Below, piece after piece: positions 16,838 to 26,455 of a stretch of 64,000 bases of DNA. Source of the stretch: Prolixibacter denitrificans (GTDB lineage Bacteria; Bacteroidota; Bacteroidia; Bacteroidales; Prolixibacteraceae). The stretch covers positions 186,001 to 250,000 of the forward strand of contig NZ_PYGC01000005.1 in the NCBI RefSeq assembly GCF_003014495.1, in the 5' to 3' direction. Below the pieces are notes generated by a model. That model saw only the letters and a list, made by a program, of their open reading frames with translations. It had not been told where the DNA came from and made no database searches. Both the position numbers and the translations under genes were made by a program. How positions within the stretch are numbered: position 1 is the first letter of the stretch; each line of letters opens with the position of its first letter.

Positions 16838-18529
16838 ATGAAAGACAATGACAAATGGATAAAGGCCTCAGTGATTGGAACGATTTGGGCTTCGTTCGAG
16901 ATTGTATTTGGTAGTTTTTTGCATAACCTGCGAATTCCTTTTAGTGGAACACTTCTTACCGGAATTGGATTGATTGTACTGATTTCGGTGAGCTATCTTT
17001 GGAATGAAAAGGGTCTGTTTTGGCGGGCCGGTTTGATAACGGCCATTTTGAAGACTTTATCACCAAGTGCTGTTATTTTTGGGCCGATGATCGCCATTTT
17101 TGCCGAATCAGTACTACTTGAGTTTTCCACGTTGCTATTGGGACGCACCATGGCCGGATATTTGGCCGGTGCGGTACTGGCTGTTTCATGGAATCTGGTT
17201 CAGCGCATCATCAACCTCATCATCTTTTATGGTTTTCATATCGTTGAGCTTTACACTCATCTCGTCCAGATGGCTGAAAAAGAAATGCAGGTCCATTTCC
17301 AAACGATTTGGATGCCTGTGTTAATTTTCTCTGGTGTATATATTCTTCTTGGAATATTTTATGGTTTTTTGGGGATAAAAATTGGACGGAAGCTACGGAA
17401 TGAACAAGACTTGTCCCGACCAGGAAGAAGCTCTTCTACATTATCTTCCGGACAAAACCAGCAGAGAGTGAATTTTGATTATTCACTCACCTGGCTGTTT
17501 GTGGATCTTATTCTTCTGGTTGGTTCCTTTCTTCTGCTCAGTTTTTCCCATTGGCAAATATGGAGTATCGCAATTATTCTCATTGGAACGCTCTGGTCCA
17601 TTCGATATAAAAGGGCCTTCAGGCAGATAGCCAGCCCCAAATTCTGGATATATTTTGTATTCATCACCATGCTTGTCGCATTAGTCTTTAATGGCGATTC
17701 GACTACAGGAGAGAGAGTGCTTATTGGTTTACAGATGAATTTCCGTGCAGCCGTCATTATCATGGGTTTCTCGGTGCTGGGAACGGAACTCTACCATCCT
17801 AAAATCCGACGTTTTTTTCAACGCAATTCTTTTAACAACCTGTCGATTGCCCTGGAGCTTTCTTTTAACAGTTTGCCCACTACGGTCGCCAATTTGCCCA
17901 ACGCTCAATCTTTCTTCCGGAAGCCGATGACTCTTTTCTTTCAGATACTGTCGCAGGCTGAAGAACGTTTAACCGAAATGAAAAGGCAAAAACGGGTGCA
18001 CCCCAGGATATTTATCCTCAGCGGAGAACGTGGGCAAGGAAAGACCTGGTACATCCGTGAAATCATCAACCTGCTTCGGCAAGAAGAAATTACAGTCAGC
18101 GGTATCTATTCCGATAGGGTTATGAATGAAGATACAACCATCGGATATGATGTTGTTGATATCAAAAGCGGAGAACGTGAGGTTTTTCTTCGATTAACCG
18201 GTGAACCTCAATTTGAACAGATTGGGCGGTATTACATTCACCCGAATGGGTTACGTATGGGAATAAACAGCCTGCAGGTAACCAGTCCTCATTGTGATCT
18301 TGTTATTATTGACGAAATTGGTCAATTGGAGCTGAAAGACAGAGGGTGGTCCGATAGCCTAAATCAATTGCTCCATAGGAATCAGCGTCATCTTTTATTG
18401 ACGACAAGAACGCGATATGCGGACGAACTTATCAGCAGGTTAAATGGAGCAGATATATTAGTTTATGACCTTTCAGCATACAGCCCGGAAGCCATCGGGT
18501 ATTCGGTTTTAAGTCATATTCGTACTTAG
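16838..18529 (+). CDS. Multidomain membrane protein fused to THEP1-like NTPase (ECF-transporter-like layout)
   Basis: About 563 residues from the ATG at 16838 (an in-frame ATG at 16784 adds 18 residues). Numbering from 16784: residues 25-200 are a first set of membrane helices, with a substrate-channel-like look; 232-345 a second set (LFVDLILLVGSFLLLSF, WIYFVFITMLVALVF, MNFRAAVIIMGFSVLG) followed by FNSLPTTVANLPNA, which resembles CbiQ-type T components; 408-575 a NTPase_1/THEP1 domain with Walker A GERGQGKT (414-421) and Walker B VIIDEIG (507-513). So one chain may hold an S-like unit, a T-like unit and an NTPase. It is convergent with the nar operon. Transport of a vitamin or metal needed by the molybdoenzyme is a guess; the THEP1 domain is well supported. 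Confidence 0.78.
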   Translation: MKDNDKWIKASVIGTIWASFEIVFGSFLHNLRIPFSGTLLTGIGLIVLISVSYLWNEKGLFWRAGLITAILKTLSPSAVIFGPMIAIFAESVLLEFSTLLLGRTMAGYLAGAVLAVSWNLVQRIINLIIFYGFHIVELYTHLVQMAEKEMQVHFQTIWMPVLIFSGVYILLGIFYGFLGIKIGRKLRNEQDLSRPGRSSSTLSSGQNQQRVNFDYSLTWLFVDLILLVGSFLLLSFSHWQIWSIAIILIGTLWSIRYKRAFRQIASPKFWIYFVFITMLVALVFNGDSTTGERVLIGLQMNFRAAVIIMGFSVLGTELYHPKIRRFFQRNSFNNLSIALELSFNSLPTTVANLPNAQSFFRKPMTLFFQILSQAEERLTEMKRQKRVHPRIFILSGERGQGKTWYIREIINLLRQEEITVSGIYSDRVMNEDTTIGYDVVDIKSGEREVFLRLTGEPQFEQIGRYYIHPNGLRMGINSLQVTSPHCDLVIIDEIGQLELKDRGWSDSLNQLLHRNQRHLLLTTRTRYADELISRLNGADILVYDLSAYSPEAIGYSVLSHIRT

Positions 18530-18537
18530 CGAATCTA

Positions 18538-18575
18538 CCGGAAATTGTTTATTTAAAAACAGTTCCAATTTCCCG
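18538..18575. terminator. Bidirectional terminator between THEP1 fusion and narI
   Basis: GGAAATTG (18540-18547) pairs with CAATTTCC (18566-18573) around an 18-base AT-rich loop, in the 50 bp between two convergent genes. Confidence 0.5.
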
Positions 18576-18579
18576 TTTC

Positions 18580-19263
18580 TTATCTTCTTCGCACCAACTG
18601 GTATCCTGAACGAAAGAAGTAGGCTATTGGTAAAACCATAATGTGCATTAATTTGGTGTAAGGAAATATGATGAAGATGAACAGGCCGGTTACAATGTGT
18701 AATTTATAGATTAGACTATGACCTGCGATCACCGCTCCGGCATCGGGCTGAAAGGTGATAATTTTTTGTGCCCATTCGCCCAGTGCTGCGTAATTTTCCA
18801 CCGAGGAGGTGGCAGTTGTAGCCATGGAAGCCAGCCCTAATCCTACTTCGACCAGCAGCAGAAAAATGATGAAATAGTCCTGAGGACTGCTGTTCAGTTT
18901 AATCCGTTCATTTCGAAACCGTCTGATGATTAGAATGATGATTCCAATGAAGGTAAGGGTTCCAAAGACAGCCCCGAGTGATACTGCCAAAATTCGCTTC
19001 GTCGCTGTAGTCATGACAAGATGATATAATTTTTCGGGAGTGAAGAGACCTGTAAAATGACCGATGAACACCAGAATAATACCATAATGGAAAAGGTTAC
19101 TGCCCCATTTTAATCCATCTCCGGCCAGGAACTGACTGGACTTAGCCTGAATGGTCCGGGATGTTTTCACAATGCGTGTGATAAGACCAAACCAGAAGAC
19201 AGCCATTGCAATATGCGGCAGATAAGTGAATAGAAAGTTATTGATGTAATTTTCCATGATCAA
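18580..19263 (-). CDS. narI: Respiratory nitrate reductase gamma subunit (cytochrome b)
   Basis: Product of 227 residues with five membrane helices. It anchors NarGH to the inner membrane and passes electrons from quinol through two b hemes. The four heme-ligand histidines of the family are present with correct spacing: His59 and His69 (10 apart, as His56 and His66 in E. coli), and His189 and His207 (18 apart, as His187 and His205). Last gene of the narKGHJI unit, starting 7 bp after narJ. Length matches E. coli NarI (225). Confidence 0.95.
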   Translation of the reverse strand: MIMENYINNFLFTYLPHIAMAVFWFGLITRIVKTSRTIQAKSSQFLAGDGLKWGSNLFHYGIILVFIGHFTGLFTPEKLYHLVMTTATKRILAVSLGAVFGTLTFIGIIILIIRRFRNERIKLNSSPQDYFIIFLLLVEVGLGLASMATTATSSVENYAALGEWAQKIITFQPDAGAVIAGHSLIYKLHIVTGLFIFIIFPYTKLMHIMVLPIAYFFRSGYQLVRRR

Positions 19264-19269
19264 ATTCTT

Positions 19270-19899
19270 TTAATGACAAGTTGCACAACCGTTATCTCCA
19301 CCAAATCTGATGGGGGCTTCACTGTATTCTTTATCCAAATCCATCGGCTTTTCCGCCTCAGTGAGGGAACTGACCTTGTCCATTTCCGGTTGTTTAGCGG
19401 AGAGGGAAATAATAGCGCTGAAAATATATTGATACGCATTCTCCTTTTCCTGCAGTTTTTGGTGAACCTTGCCGATGATGGTGATCGGTTCAGAGAGAAT
19501 TTCAGCGGCCACTTGCGTTGATTGGGAAAGCGAAATAAACTCCAGGAATGCGGGCAGGTAATCGGGCAATTCGTTTGTTTTCCATTTCAGGTCATCATCC
19601 TCGTAAAAACGAATCAAATCCACCATCGCCTGTCCACGGTCTCTCGAGTCACCATGCACATGTTCAAAAAGATGCAGGGAAACCGACCGGGAATAATCGA
19701 AAAGCTGAACATAGTGTGCCTGCCATTCCGTTAATTCCAACTTCGAAAAGACATCGATAAAATTCTGTATGCCCTTCATCTGTTTATCCTCCAATAATTC
19801 CTCCTGTCTGAGGAGTATAAGGCAATCCTGTAGAAAATCCTTTAACTCCTTTTGAGGATATGAGAGTAGCAGTGATAGTATTTTATATGTTTTTATCAT
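19270..19899 (-). CDS. narJ: Nitrate reductase molybdenum cofactor assembly chaperone
   Basis: Product of 209 residues, an all-helical TorD/NarJ-type protein needed to insert the molybdenum cofactor and the FS0 cluster into NarG before it docks to NarI. Supporting features are YKILSLLLSYPQKEL at the N-terminus, LFEHVHGDSRDRGQAMVDL (about 77-95; EHVHG-SRDRG is typical of NarJ), and position between narH and narI. The last residues are GDNGCATCH, a CxxCH motif at the very end. Since NarJ is cytoplasmic, heme attachment is unlikely, but metal or cluster contact is conceivable. Confidence 0.95.
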   Translation of the reverse strand: MIKTYKILSLLLSYPQKELKDFLQDCLILLRQEELLEDKQMKGIQNFIDVFSKLELTEWQAHYVQLFDYSRSVSLHLFEHVHGDSRDRGQAMVDLIRFYEDDDLKWKTNELPDYLPAFLEFISLSQSTQVAAEILSEPITIIGKVHQKLQEKENAYQYIFSAIISLSAKQPEMDKVSSLTEAEKPMDLDKEYSEAPIRFGGDNGCATCH

Positions 19900-19901
19900 G
19901 G

Positions 19902-21386
19902 TTATATTCCTCCGAATAAATTGGTTCGCGGGCGGTTTGAATTATTTGTATCAAATCCCTTTTCAGCCTTCTCCCGGTAGGCATCTTCATTTGGTTTAAC
20001 CATACGGGTTGGAAGAACATAACGGTCTTTATAGTCCGCGAGTGCCAGATAGCGATACATTTCACTGACTTGTGCTTCAGAAAGACCGGCTTCGGGGAGA
20101 ATTTCAGGATTGGGAGATTCGTCCAATGATTTAGCCCGCATCCAGGCTCTCATCGCCAACATCTTCTTCAGTACGTTGGTAACCGGTTTTTCTTTGCCGC
20201 CCGTAAAAAGGTTGGCTAGATATCTCACCGGAATACGCAGCGACTCCACGTCGGGTAAAATTCCGTTAATCCCCAGTTCTCCACTGTCGACAGCGGTTTG
20301 AACCGGCGACAAAGGAGGAATATACCAAACCATGGGTAAGGTGCGGAATTCCGGGTGGAGGGGCAGCGCTATTTTCCAATCCATAACCATTTTATACACG
20401 GGCGATGCAGCTGCCGCTTTTAGATAGTTTTCCGTAATCCCTTGTTTCCTTGCCTCTTTGATAACTTCAGGGTCGTTCGGATCAAGAAATACTTTTAACT
20501 GAGCGTCATATAAATCTTCTGCATCAGGGGTGGAAGCCAGCGCTTTGATTTGGTCCTGATCGTAAAGCATAACGCCCAGATACCTTATTCGCCCGACACA
20601 GGATTCGGAACAGATGGTTGGTTCGCCATTTTCTATTTTCGGAAAGCAGAGCGTGCATTTTTCCGATTTCTTACTCTGCCAGTTGAAATAGACCTTTTTA
20701 TACGGACAGGCACTGACGCATTCGCGCCAACCACGACAGGCATCCTGGTCGATCAGTACTATTCCGTCCTCTTCCCGTTTGTATATGGCACCTGATGGAC
20801 AGGCAGCTACACAGGTAGGATTCAGGCAGTGCTCACACAGACGAGGAAGATAGAGCATGAATGCATTTTCAAATTCTTTGAGAATTTCTTTTTGTACCTG
20901 GTCGAAATTCTTGTCCTGGCTTCGTTTGGCAAATGTACCACCCAGGTTGTCTTCCCAATTGGGGCCCTTCTCAATCTTTTCCATTAACCTTCCGGTTATC
21001 ATCGAATATGGGCGTGCCGATGGAGGTGTTTTGAATTTGGCCTGTTTGTGCAGGATGGAATAGTTAAAGGTAAAAGGCTCGTAATAATCGTCAATCTGTG
21101 GCAAATGAGGATTGGCAAATATTCCTTTCATAATTCCGGATTTGTTTCCCATTCGGGGATGAAGGGCTCCTTTGTCCAGTTTCCATCCACCATGGTACCG
21201 ATCCTGATTTTCCCAATCAGAGGGGTAGCCTGTTCCTGGTTTGGTTTCCACGTTATTAAACCAGGCATATTCCATGCCCTGTCGGGTGGTCCATACGTTT
21301 TTGCAAGTAACGGAACACGTGTGGCAACCGATGCATTTGTCCAGGTTTAACACCATTCCTATCTGAGCACGAATCTTCATAATCAA
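19902..21386 (-). CDS. narH: Respiratory nitrate reductase beta subunit (Fe-S electron carrier)
   Basis: Product of 494 residues that carries three [4Fe-4S] clusters and one [3Fe-4S] cluster between NarI and NarG. The first ferredoxin motif is CIGCHTCSVTC (about residues 18-28), the second CEHCLNPTCVAACPSG, the third CRGWRECVSACPYKKVYFN, in which Trp replaces the second Cys (CRGWREC), the mark of the [3Fe-4S] site, and the fourth CTLCFPKIENGEPTIC. Stop and next start are 2 bp apart (narJ). Length is close to E. coli NarH (512). A start at the second Met is equally possible. Confidence 0.96.
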   Translation of the reverse strand: MIMKIRAQIGMVLNLDKCIGCHTCSVTCKNVWTTRQGMEYAWFNNVETKPGTGYPSDWENQDRYHGGWKLDKGALHPRMGNKSGIMKGIFANPHLPQIDDYYEPFTFNYSILHKQAKFKTPPSARPYSMITGRLMEKIEKGPNWEDNLGGTFAKRSQDKNFDQVQKEILKEFENAFMLYLPRLCEHCLNPTCVAACPSGAIYKREEDGIVLIDQDACRGWRECVSACPYKKVYFNWQSKKSEKCTLCFPKIENGEPTICSESCVGRIRYLGVMLYDQDQIKALASTPDAEDLYDAQLKVFLDPNDPEVIKEARKQGITENYLKAAAASPVYKMVMDWKIALPLHPEFRTLPMVWYIPPLSPVQTAVDSGELGINGILPDVESLRIPVRYLANLFTGGKEKPVTNVLKKMLAMRAWMRAKSLDESPNPEILPEAGLSEAQVSEMYRYLALADYKDRYVLPTRMVKPNEDAYREKAEKGFDTNNSNRPRTNLFGGI

Positions 21387-21404
21387 TAATTTAAACAGTC
21401 TTTA

Positions 21405-24400
21405 TCAACCGATTTCCTCATCTTTCCATTCTACTTTTTCCAATTTGCGTATTACCACAATTTCATCGCGGTTTGAACCAATGGTTCCGTAATAATTGAA
21501 ACCGTAAGCCAAATGAGCGTACCCTCCTATCATATGGGTAGGCTTTAGGCTCAGACGTTCGAGGGAATTGTGCACTCCACCCCGGTTACCTGTCTTTTGA
21601 CTGACCGGCATATTGACCGTTCGTTCCTGGTTATGGTAATAAACCAGAGCGCCTTCCGGAATACGTTGTGATACAATTACTCTCGTTACAGATGCGCCAT
21701 TCTGATTGAAGATTTCCACCCAGTCATTATCTTTCAGATTGATTTTATCAGCATCTTTTTCACTCATCCATACTACGGGGCCTCCTCTTCCCAGGGTTAG
21801 CATCAGGAGGTTATCCGACCATGAGGAGTGGATTGTCCACTTATTATGAGGTGTCATCATGTTAATGACCAGATAATCCTTATCCGAATTCAGCTCATTG
21901 TAGATTTTTTCCACCGATTTGGTCTGGATGGGGGGTTTATAGCAGACCAGATTTTCACCATAAGCCAGCATCCACGGATGGTCCTGATACAGTGTTTGTC
22001 TTCCTGTCAGTGTTCGCCAGGGAATCAGCTCGTGTACATTGGTGTAGCCGGCATTGTAAGAAACCTCCTCAGAATCGATTCCGCTCCAAATTGGAGAGGT
22101 GATGATCTTTCGGGGTTGAGCCAGAATATCGTGGTACCGTATTTTTTCATCGGCACGGCTGGCAGCCAATTCATGGTGATTTCGTCCGGTAATAGCCTCC
22201 AAGGCTTTCCATGCTTTTACGGCAACATTGCCATTGGTCTCCGGAGCCAAACTCAGAATCACTTCCGCTGCCTGAATATCAGTCATGATTTGTGGCAATC
22301 CTTGTGCACTCGTCTCCTCTGTAACGGTGTGATTCAGTTGTTGCAAAAACTCAACTTCCTCTTCCGTATTCCAGCTAATGCCTTTCGCCCCGTTTCCGGC
22401 ACTCGTCATCAGCGGTCCCAGAGAGGTAAAGCGATTATATGTTTCAGGATAATTGCGTTCTACCGTGACGATTTTTGGCATGTTAAATCCGGGTTTGAGC
22501 TCTTTCCCGTCATGTTTCCAATCACTGGCATCTGCCGTTTCTGACATTTCCATGGGAGAGTCATGTTGCAGGGGCCAGAGAACCACATCTTTTTCAGTCC
22601 CCAAGTGACCGGTGGAAAGCTCGGAGAACTTTTTGGCAAGTCCTTTAAAGATATCCCAGTCCGAACGCGATTCCCATACCGGGTCAACGGCTTGATGAAA
22701 GGGGTGAATGAAAGGATGCATATCAGAAGTGCTCAGGTCATTTTTCTCGTACCAGGAGGCGGCTGGCAGTAAGATATCGGAATGAAGAGCCGTGGTGGAC
22801 ATGCGGAAATCAGCTGTCACCAACAGATCCAGTTTTCCTTCGGGAGCCTGGTCGTGCCAGTTTACTTCGGAAGGTAAAGGTTGCCCGTTGACCTTCAGGT
22901 CGTTTCCCAAAACGCCATTTTGGGCACCCAGCAGGTGTTTCATGAAATACTCCATTCCTTTGGCACTTGAGCCCAGTAGGTTGGAGCGCCACACAAATAG
23001 GTTACGCGGAAAGTTTGTTGGATTATCCGGGTCTTCCGAAGCAAAATGTATTTCACCACTTTTCAGTTTCTCCAGGGCATATTCTTCCGGCTTCTTCCCG
23101 GCTTTTTCAGCTTCTTCAGCCAGTTTTACCGGATTGGCATTTAGCTGCGGCGAAGAAGGTAACCATCCCATTCGTTCCGCCTTCACGTTACAGTCTACCA
23201 TGGTTAGGTTTTTCCAAAGCTTTTGGTCTGCCAAGGGAGAGAGTAATTCATCCAGTTGTACTTTTTCGTAACGCCACTGGTCGCTGTGAAGATAGAAATA
23301 CGAGGTTGTATTCATATGGCGGGGAGGCCGGTTCCAGTCAAGACCAAAAGCCAGCGGTAACCATCCGGTTTGCGGACGCAACTTCTCCTGGCCCACATAG
23401 TGTGACCAACCACCGCCTGATTGCCCCACACACCCACAGAAGACAAGCATATTGATAGCGCTCCGGTAGATCATGTCCGTATGGAACCAGTGATTGACAC
23501 CCGCCCCAATGATGATCATCGAGCGCCCTTTTGTTTTTGCTGCATTTTCGGCAAACTGGCGAGCCACCGTAATCACCTGTTCTTTGGGAACGCCGGTTAT
23601 TTGCTCCTGCCATAATGGAGTGTAGGGTAGATTCTCGTCGTAGCTTTTCGCCGCATTGTGATCATTCAATCCTCGGTCGAGTCCATAATTGGCAACCATC
23701 AGATCGAAAACGGTGCAACAATAGGATTCTCCCTCGTTGGTCTGGATTTTTTGTACCGGAATTTTATGCGAAATAATATCGTCATGCTCCGATGCATTGA
23801 AGTGTTGATGCTTATAGGTTGGCCCACCAAAGTAAGGAAATGCCACATCAATTACTTCATCATGTTTCCCATACACCGACAGGAGCGGCTGAATATCCTT
23901 CCCCGTGCGGGCATCCTTCATTTCCAGATTCCATTTCTGGCTCTTATCCCATCGCGAACCGATGGTTCCGTTTGGTACAGATAATTCACCGGAATTTTCA
24001 TCCCGAAGTACCGGTTTCCATTCGGGAGATTTATCAACATTCAGTTTATCGGCAAAGTCGGAGGCACGAATCAATGCGCCGGCGACATAACCCTTCTCGT
24101 GCTTCTCCAGTTTTACCAGAAAGGGGAGGTCAGAATATTGTCGCACATACTCATCAAAATAGGCTGTTTTTTGTTCCAGAAAGAACTCTCTAAGAATCAC
24201 ATGTCCCATGGCCATTCCAAGGGCAGCATCGGTTCCCTGTTTGGGTTTCATCCACAGGTCTGAAAACTTGGCTGCATCGTTGTAATCAGGGGCAATCACT
24301 ACTGTTTTGGTCCCTTTATAACGTACCTGGGTAAAAAATGGAGAATCAGGTGTCCGGGTCACCGGCACATTGGAGCCCCAGAGCACGAGAAAAGAGGAGT

Positions 24401-25133
24401 TGTACCAGTCGGCACTTTCAGGCACGTCGGTCTGTTCTCCCCAGGTTTGTGGTGATGCGGGGGGCAAATCACAATAAAAGTCGTAGAAGCTCAAAACGGA
24501 ACCACCGATAAGACTCAGATACCGGGTACCAGCTGCATAAGAAACCATCGACATGGCCGGAATGGGTGAAAATCCTGCTATTCTGTCGGGGCCAAATTTT
24601 TTGATGGTGTAAATATTAGCGGCAGCGATGATTTCATTAACTTCTTCCCAATCGGCTCTGATAAATCCACCAAGACCACGCTCTGCCTTATATTTTTTTG
24701 AGATAACCTTGTCTTCCATCACTGATTGCCAGGCTTCGACCGGGTCACTACAGTTCAATTTAGCTTTGCGGTAAGCATCGATTAGCGTTCCCCGCACCAT
24801 GGGGTGTTTTACCCGGTTGGCACTGTACAGGTACCAGGAATAGCTGGCTCCCCGCGGGCAACCGCGCGGTTCGTGGTTCGGAAGGTCGGGGCGGGTTTCA
24901 GGGTAATCGGTCTGCTGAATCTCCCAGGTGACCAAACCGTTTTTTACAAATACTTTCCATGAACAGGAGCCCGTACAATTCACACCATGAGTTGAGCGGA
25001 CAATTTTATCGTACTGCCATCTATTTCGGTAGAACTGTTCGCTGTCGCGGTTTCTTTCTGTCGTAACGATGTGTTGGTCCGTGGTTTTATCTGCAACCTT
25101 GCTAAAGTAGATAAGCCGGTCTAATAAACTCAT
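21405..25133 (-). CDS. narG: Respiratory nitrate reductase alpha subunit (Mo-bisMGD catalytic)
   Basis: Product of 1242 residues (E. coli NarG 1247). It reduces nitrate to nitrite at a Mo-bisMGD centre on the cytoplasmic side. The N-terminal FS0 cluster ligands are seen as His49, Cys53 and Cys57 in HGVNCTGSCSW, with the fourth in EPRGCPRGASYSW; His as first ligand is specific to NarG. The Mo-ligand aspartate lies in FYDFYCDLPPASPQTWGEQ (equivalent of Asp222). No twin-arginine leader of the RR type is evident at the N-terminus, as in other membrane-bound NarG. No frameshift. Full-length NarG is rare in Bacteroidota and the gene lies on an island, so horizontal acquisition is likely. Confidence 0.97.
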   Translation of the reverse strand: MSLLDRLIYFSKVADKTTDQHIVTTERNRDSEQFYRNRWQYDKIVRSTHGVNCTGSCSWKVFVKNGLVTWEIQQTDYPETRPDLPNHEPRGCPRGASYSWYLYSANRVKHPMVRGTLIDAYRKAKLNCSDPVEAWQSVMEDKVISKKYKAERGLGGFIRADWEEVNEIIAAANIYTIKKFGPDRIAGFSPIPAMSMVSYAAGTRYLSLIGGSVLSFYDFYCDLPPASPQTWGEQTDVPESADWYNSSFLVLWGSNVPVTRTPDSPFFTQVRYKGTKTVVIAPDYNDAAKFSDLWMKPKQGTDAALGMAMGHVILREFFLEQKTAYFDEYVRQYSDLPFLVKLEKHEKGYVAGALIRASDFADKLNVDKSPEWKPVLRDENSGELSVPNGTIGSRWDKSQKWNLEMKDARTGKDIQPLLSVYGKHDEVIDVAFPYFGGPTYKHQHFNASEHDDIISHKIPVQKIQTNEGESYCCTVFDLMVANYGLDRGLNDHNAAKSYDENLPYTPLWQEQITGVPKEQVITVARQFAENAAKTKGRSMIIIGAGVNHWFHTDMIYRSAINMLVFCGCVGQSGGGWSHYVGQEKLRPQTGWLPLAFGLDWNRPPRHMNTTSYFYLHSDQWRYEKVQLDELLSPLADQKLWKNLTMVDCNVKAERMGWLPSSPQLNANPVKLAEEAEKAGKKPEEYALEKLKSGEIHFASEDPDNPTNFPRNLFVWRSNLLGSSAKGMEYFMKHLLGAQNGVLGNDLKVNGQPLPSEVNWHDQAPEGKLDLLVTADFRMSTTALHSDILLPAASWYEKNDLSTSDMHPFIHPFHQAVDPVWESRSDWDIFKGLAKKFSELSTGHLGTEKDVVLWPLQHDSPMEMSETADASDWKHDGKELKPGFNMPKIVTVERNYPETYNRFTSLGPLMTSAGNGAKGISWNTEEEVEFLQQLNHTVTEETSAQGLPQIMTDIQAAEVILSLAPETNGNVAVKAWKALEAITGRNHHELAASRADEKIRYHDILAQPRKIITSPIWSGIDSEEVSYNAGYTNVHELIPWRTLTGRQTLYQDHPWMLAYGENLVCYKPPIQTKSVEKIYNELNSDKDYLVINMMTPHNKWTIHSSWSDNLLMLTLGRGGPVVWMSEKDADKINLKDNDWVEIFNQNGASVTRVIVSQRIPEGALVYYHNQERTVNMPVSQKTGNRGGVHNSLERLSLKPTHMIGGYAHLAYGFNYYGTIGSNRDEIVVIRKLEKVEWKDEEIG

Positions 25134-25168
25134 GCTATTGATTTTCAGGTTTTGAAATTGTCGTCAAT

Positions 25169-26455
25169 CTAATTTTTCTCAACTGGTTTACTTTTTAGCA
25201 ACCGGTAAATAATGAACATATTGATAGCCGCTAAAAGAACAAAAACAAAGAATCCACGCGCGTAACCAATTTTTCCATAACTATCAGCGATAGCTCCCAT
25301 CAGAGGAGGAATCACAAATCCACCAAAAGCACCCAGACCGCCAACCCAACCGGCTGCACCACCTACCGACTGAGGGACATAATGGGGAACCAGTTTAAAA
25401 ACAGCAGCATTGTTAAAACCCATCCCCGCGGCCAGTACAATCGCCGCCAGTATTCCGATGACTGCACTTTGCGTAAATGCCAGTACAATAGAAGAAAGCA
25501 ACACCAGAACCATGGCCAGCAGGCTCATTCGTTCACCACCAGCCTTATCGGCAAATGAACCGCCCGGTACCCTAAGCAGCGATGCCAGTATGGAGAAAAT
25601 AGCGGTGAACAGACCCGCTTTGACACCACTGAATCCCTGAAACTGGTTCCAATAAGTGGGAAACCAGGCAGTGAGGGCAATAAAACCGCCGAATGTGGTA
25701 AAATAGAGCACGACTAATGCCCAGGTGTTTTTCACTTTTGCGGAATTGATTAAGCTGTCTTTTACACTTCCGGAGGGAAAAATTTCCTGTCCGAGCTTTT
25801 TCGCTTTTTCCCGACTTTTGTCGATACTCATTTTGGCATCGCGAAACTGAAAATAATAGGCATTGACGCCCAGCTTAGCATAAATCAGAAGACCAATAAA
25901 CAGGAAGATAAACCAGGCGAGATAAGCTGATATGAAACCATAGTGAGCAAGGTATAAGGGAAGAATCAGCGAGAATATACCGGGTGCCAGGTTTCCTAAA
26001 CCGGCATAAGTGCCCAATGCTTTTCCTTGTTCCTTTTGAGGATACCAGTAGGAGGTTTGTCCAATTCCTACCGAAAAAGTGGCAATACCACAACCGCTGA
26101 GGAATCCAAAGAATAAAATCAGGCCATACATACCATGCATATGGTTTGGATAGCTAAAGTGTAACAACAGGGTAATCCCTCCCAAACCGATGACTGACAG
26201 CAAGAGGAGGATAAAAAATGGTTTCTTTCCTCCTGTTGTATCAACCCAGGCTCCGAAGGGAATGCGCAATAACGAACCGGAAAGAGAAGGAATTGCCACC
26301 AGCAGTCCCAGGAGTGTGGAGCTGATTCCCATTGCTTCTTTAAAATTGACGGCGGTAGGACCATAGAGTGATACGGCTGCGAAGCCGAAGAAGAAACCCA
26401 GGGTGGTCCCGAGTAAGCCCCGTTTAGGCGTGCCTTTTACCTGAAAAGTATCCAT
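25169..26455 (-). CDS. narK: Nitrate/nitrite transporter, NarK family (MFS)
   Basis: Product of 428 residues with 12 membrane helices. The two substrate-binding arginines of the family are seen in similar settings: SLLRIPFGAWVD (Arg about 64, helix 2) and SLLRVPGGSFADKAGG (helix 8). The two nitrate signatures are GLGNLAPGIFS (helix 5) and AGMGFNNAAVFKLVP (helix 11). It is first in the operon, 35 bp before narG, and should bring nitrate in and export nitrite. A truncated duplicate of its 5' end lies at 28511-28680. The region upstream holds a palindrome that could be an operator. Confidence 0.95.
   Translation of the reverse strand: MDTFQVKGTPKRGLLGTTLGFFFGFAAVSLYGPTAVNFKEAMGISSTLLGLLVAIPSLSGSLLRIPFGAWVDTTGGKKPFFILLLLSVIGLGGITLLLHFSYPNHMHGMYGLILFFGFLSGCGIATFSVGIGQTSYWYPQKEQGKALGTYAGLGNLAPGIFSLILPLYLAHYGFISAYLAWFIFLFIGLLIYAKLGVNAYYFQFRDAKMSIDKSREKAKKLGQEIFPSGSVKDSLINSAKVKNTWALVVLYFTTFGGFIALTAWFPTYWNQFQGFSGVKAGLFTAIFSILASLLRVPGGSFADKAGGERMSLLAMVLVLLSSIVLAFTQSAVIGILAAIVLAAGMGFNNAAVFKLVPHYVPQSVGGAAGWVGGLGAFGGFVIPPLMGAIADSYGKIGYARGFFVFVLLAAINMFIIYRLLKSKPVEKN

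Noticed and set aside
19270-19299. NarJ CxxCH as a cytochrome c heme site
   Set aside because: NarJ acts in the cytoplasm and lacks a signal peptide, so covalent heme attachment is very unlikely; kept only as a possible metal site.
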